Shown: positions 63,201-64,000 of the stretch, piece after piece
How positions within the stretch are numbered: the first letter of the stretch is position 1
How the letters are laid out: every line of letters starts with the position of its first letter
From: Melanopsichium pennsylvanicum
Taxonomy: Eukaryota; Basidiomycota; Ustilaginomycetes; Ustilaginales
Assembly (NCBI GenBank): GCA_900208305.1
Contig: OAPG01000011.1
Location: forward strand, 186,001 to 250,000
Reading direction: 5' to 3'
DNA: 64,000 nucleotides
Translations under genes and position numbers: made by a program
The notes under the pieces: model-generated
What the model was told of the DNA's origin: nothing
Database searches by the model: none
What the model saw: only the letters and a program-made list of their open reading frames with translations

Positions 63201-64000
63201 ACCTTTTTCAGCCATGCGAGCCTGTGCTCCTTCCTGCGCCATGCGGATAAAATCGGAGCCACTGGGACTGCGTGCATGCTGGACTGTTCGAATAGCATCG
63301 TCTTTGCTTGTTGGCAGCGGAGCAGGCTCTTGGTTTGGGATCCGCTGGGGCGATACATCGGCTGTGTCAGAGAAAGTAGCGCTAGTTGTGCTCGGGCGAC
63401 GCTCATACTCGTCAGCATCAGAGGGAACAGGCTTTCTACGGATGCGGTAGGTCGATGTGGAGCTGGCTGCCGAGGCAACAGACGTAGAACTGCCTCGCCT
63501 GCCGCCATTTGAAAGCAGAGGACTGCTACCGTTGGATTTTGGCTGGGGAAGGGCAAGGGTTCCGAAAGGGCTGGTCGGGCTTGTGCTCAACTTGGTGTCA
63601 ACCGAGTTCTGAGATCGGCTGGAGAATGACTTGCGGGATGATGCGTCTGGGCCAAGGGATCGGAAGGTCTTGACTGGGCTGCTGGTGGGGGACACCGACT
63701 CTCCTACAGGGTCGATCCATTCAGGCTGAGCAGGTGTAGGCGGAACGACCCGACCCAGCATCGAAGGTACAACAGCTGGAGCAGGCACCAGCGCGGGGTC
63801 AACGGAGGATTCTGCGTCAGATACAGCAAGAGCGGCGGCTTTTTCCTCGATGACGCCGATCGTTGGCCGGTCGATCTCCTGCGTTGTGGCAGAAATGTCA
63901 TCCTTGGAACTCGCAGTCTCCGCTGCAGACTCTGCGGGCTTTATCTCGGCAGTCTCTTCGTAATCCGCGCTGAACTTCGGAGAGCCGAGAACTTCAGCGA
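60273..64000 (-). CDS. Large disordered protein with embedded AhpC/TSA-type thioredoxin-like domain (5' end outside window)
   Basis: The frame is open from the stop at 60273 to the right edge, more than 1,240 codons, so the N-terminus is missing. In its middle (roughly 61800-62390) sits one folded domain of the AhpC/TSA_2 (peroxiredoxin-like 2) family: FGDLFKKRRTLVCFLRHWWC, then GFCQQF, LDFVIIGQGDWHVIKAYREV, then PYPMYADPKRNVYRALGM, and later PGDMKLLGGDFILGP. The WWCGFC motif keeps both Cys, as in an active redox site. On both sides are hundreds of Ser/Ala/Arg-rich disordered residues with many SxxS and RRS-type sites. The C-terminus has a Glu-rich run and FEGGRNGIF. This domain in a large scaffold is known in fungal genomes as uncharacterised proteins. 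The role may be redox sensing or only a structural fold; no substrate can be named. Confidence 0.85.
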   Translation of the reverse strand, partial: AEVLGSPKFSADYEETAEIKPAESAAETASSKDDISATTQEIDRPTIGVIEEKAAALAVSDAESSVDPALVPAPAVVPSMLGRVVPPTPAQPEWIDPVGESVSPTSSPVKTFRSLGPDASSRKSFSSRSQNSVDTKLSTSPTSPFGTLALPQPKSNGSSPLLSNGGRRGSSTSVASAASSTSTYRIRRKPVPSDADEYERRPSTTSATFSDTADVSPQRIPNQEPAPLPTSKDDAIRTVQHARSPSGSDFIRMAQEGAQARMAEKGIKCIPAYLPAKSSKRPSTASASAPGQFGLGIGKAPRVSASSRDFSAAENSLGVDASSTAPADAEPTVASRTPSRATIKRPTTAPVGSSGQFRTASDAAHKSVLEVEGQQFLIGKEEPKKGLPLQDSSPSIPNAVRFMQLQRNNSIGSEIASISKRDSLLEAKRKSVSIHDLNRSDRASIRSASIRINGSTNDTAATSLTGGWDLEQELKIVDKVRNANGDADTTGPKLRPASIDKSKKALAAAAKPKNPMLMNIINEDESDEVKAAAREAGIPEGSYAIHPPSMLQLFEASQCLVYNQQGQEVLFGDLFKKRRTLVCFLRHWWCGFCQQFAMSIRNIDPLPLKKANLDFVIIGQGDWHVIKAYREVMKVPYPMYADPKRNVYRALGMTLRTNDANPVCARPDYASMSMTKGILVAIKKGLFDMPIRNPGDMKLLGGDFILGPGLQCSFTHRMTTADGHMDLPRILAQAGCDLSLKTPKPMFTVDEKEARAGLLAGGNQNRRQMRSLGRSRGKKSKADSGMVDTSFGSASGSAAADSSANGSASSRFIRPSLWGRFPGRFSKSQVSLPTSGSMADLSTDFGPARGFSAGPRSASAMRKISYDERGRVRDSFETQQTDIEFESRATSIGTRGRPSDVSAPAASSSMNKVQSMSELRSRFEMGTSSQLGSGRFRAKSRQEPSAAKLSLESHLTVPGRDSLHHSASNKSLRTAHANGNGAATPTQQTRASLKQVDAGKIGRTNDPSEPLPVFRNNILARSNGALTCTATGLGIAAVDDSTDGVLGASTGDKIMVDDTAAVSAKSAAPVLMADLAAPGSFLMDLDVYDSLSRQPSQKFYGKSAKFNMGKANPLESGLSPSQFSDSGFTQEAADADSDTEPAMSATTSPARSQRTASSTNSNYSTGGVPSASNSFYSFNTFRGKTYLEHLVEEWDEEDERDGRSRQREVEEDEEEEEEEEEDSAEENDEPIEFEGGRNGIF

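Overview
The window is nuclear DNA of a fungus, most likely a basidiomycete of the smut type (Ustilaginomycotina). Genes are long and mostly uninterrupted, the few introns are short (78-144 nt, GT...AG), base composition is balanced, and the protein set is eukaryotic and fungal: TRAPP subunit, septation GTPase, mitochondrial RNB exonuclease, HIR-complex subunit, fungal LtrA protein and KDM3-type demethylase. The lineage is inferred from style; no marker in the window proves it. I see no rRNA, tRNA, CRISPR array, intact transposon or virus.

Layout. 0-10 kb: an OPT-family transporter (+) and the Pol III repressor Maf1 (-), with long gene-free flanks. 10-24 kb: a tail-anchored Bqt4-like nuclear-membrane protein (+), FKBP12 (-), a KDM3/JmjC histone demethylase (-), a two-exon steroid 5-alpha-reductase-like enzyme (+), a three-exon Whi5/Nrm1-like G1/S repressor candidate (-), the TRAPP subunit Trs33 (+) and a four-exon PDCD5 homologue (-). 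23.5-27.7 kb is gene-free and leads into a 1,580-residue disordered protein (+). 32.9-41.6 kb: AIM29/C2orf76-like protein (-), an SDR of the mannitol dehydrogenase/sorbose reductase type (+), the 60S export adaptor NMD3 (-), a small four-exon gene whose start codon is split by an intron (+), and an Hpc2/ubinuclein subunit of the HIR complex (+). 41.6-47.1 kb is a second gene-free stretch, before a strongly codon-biased protein of unknown role (+). 49-64 kb: INO80 subunit Ies2 (-), Spg1/Tem1 septation GTPase (+), mitochondrial Dss1 exonuclease (-), an LtrA-family membrane protein (-) and a large partial protein with an embedded AhpC/TSA thioredoxin-like domain (-) that runs off the right edge.

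There is no gene cluster with one shared pathway. Strand switches occur at 15 of 20 neighbouring gene pairs, so most neighbours share either a promoter region or a 3' end. Several genes act on chromatin or the nucleus (KDM3, Bqt4-like, Hpc2, Ies2, Whi5-like), but in different pathways.

The most unexpected signal is outside the genes. The near-palindromic heptamer TAC(T/A)GTA appears about 24 times in roughly 27.5 kb of intergenic DNA, where 3-4 would be expected by chance, and only about three times inside genes. Four of its pairs are spaced 77-89 bp. Other notable points are an in-frame presequence-like extension on FKBP12, a start codon split by an intron, a frame-neutral 60-nt exon that carries the core motif of the Whi5-like protein, and the two longest A/T homopolymers both following AATAAA.
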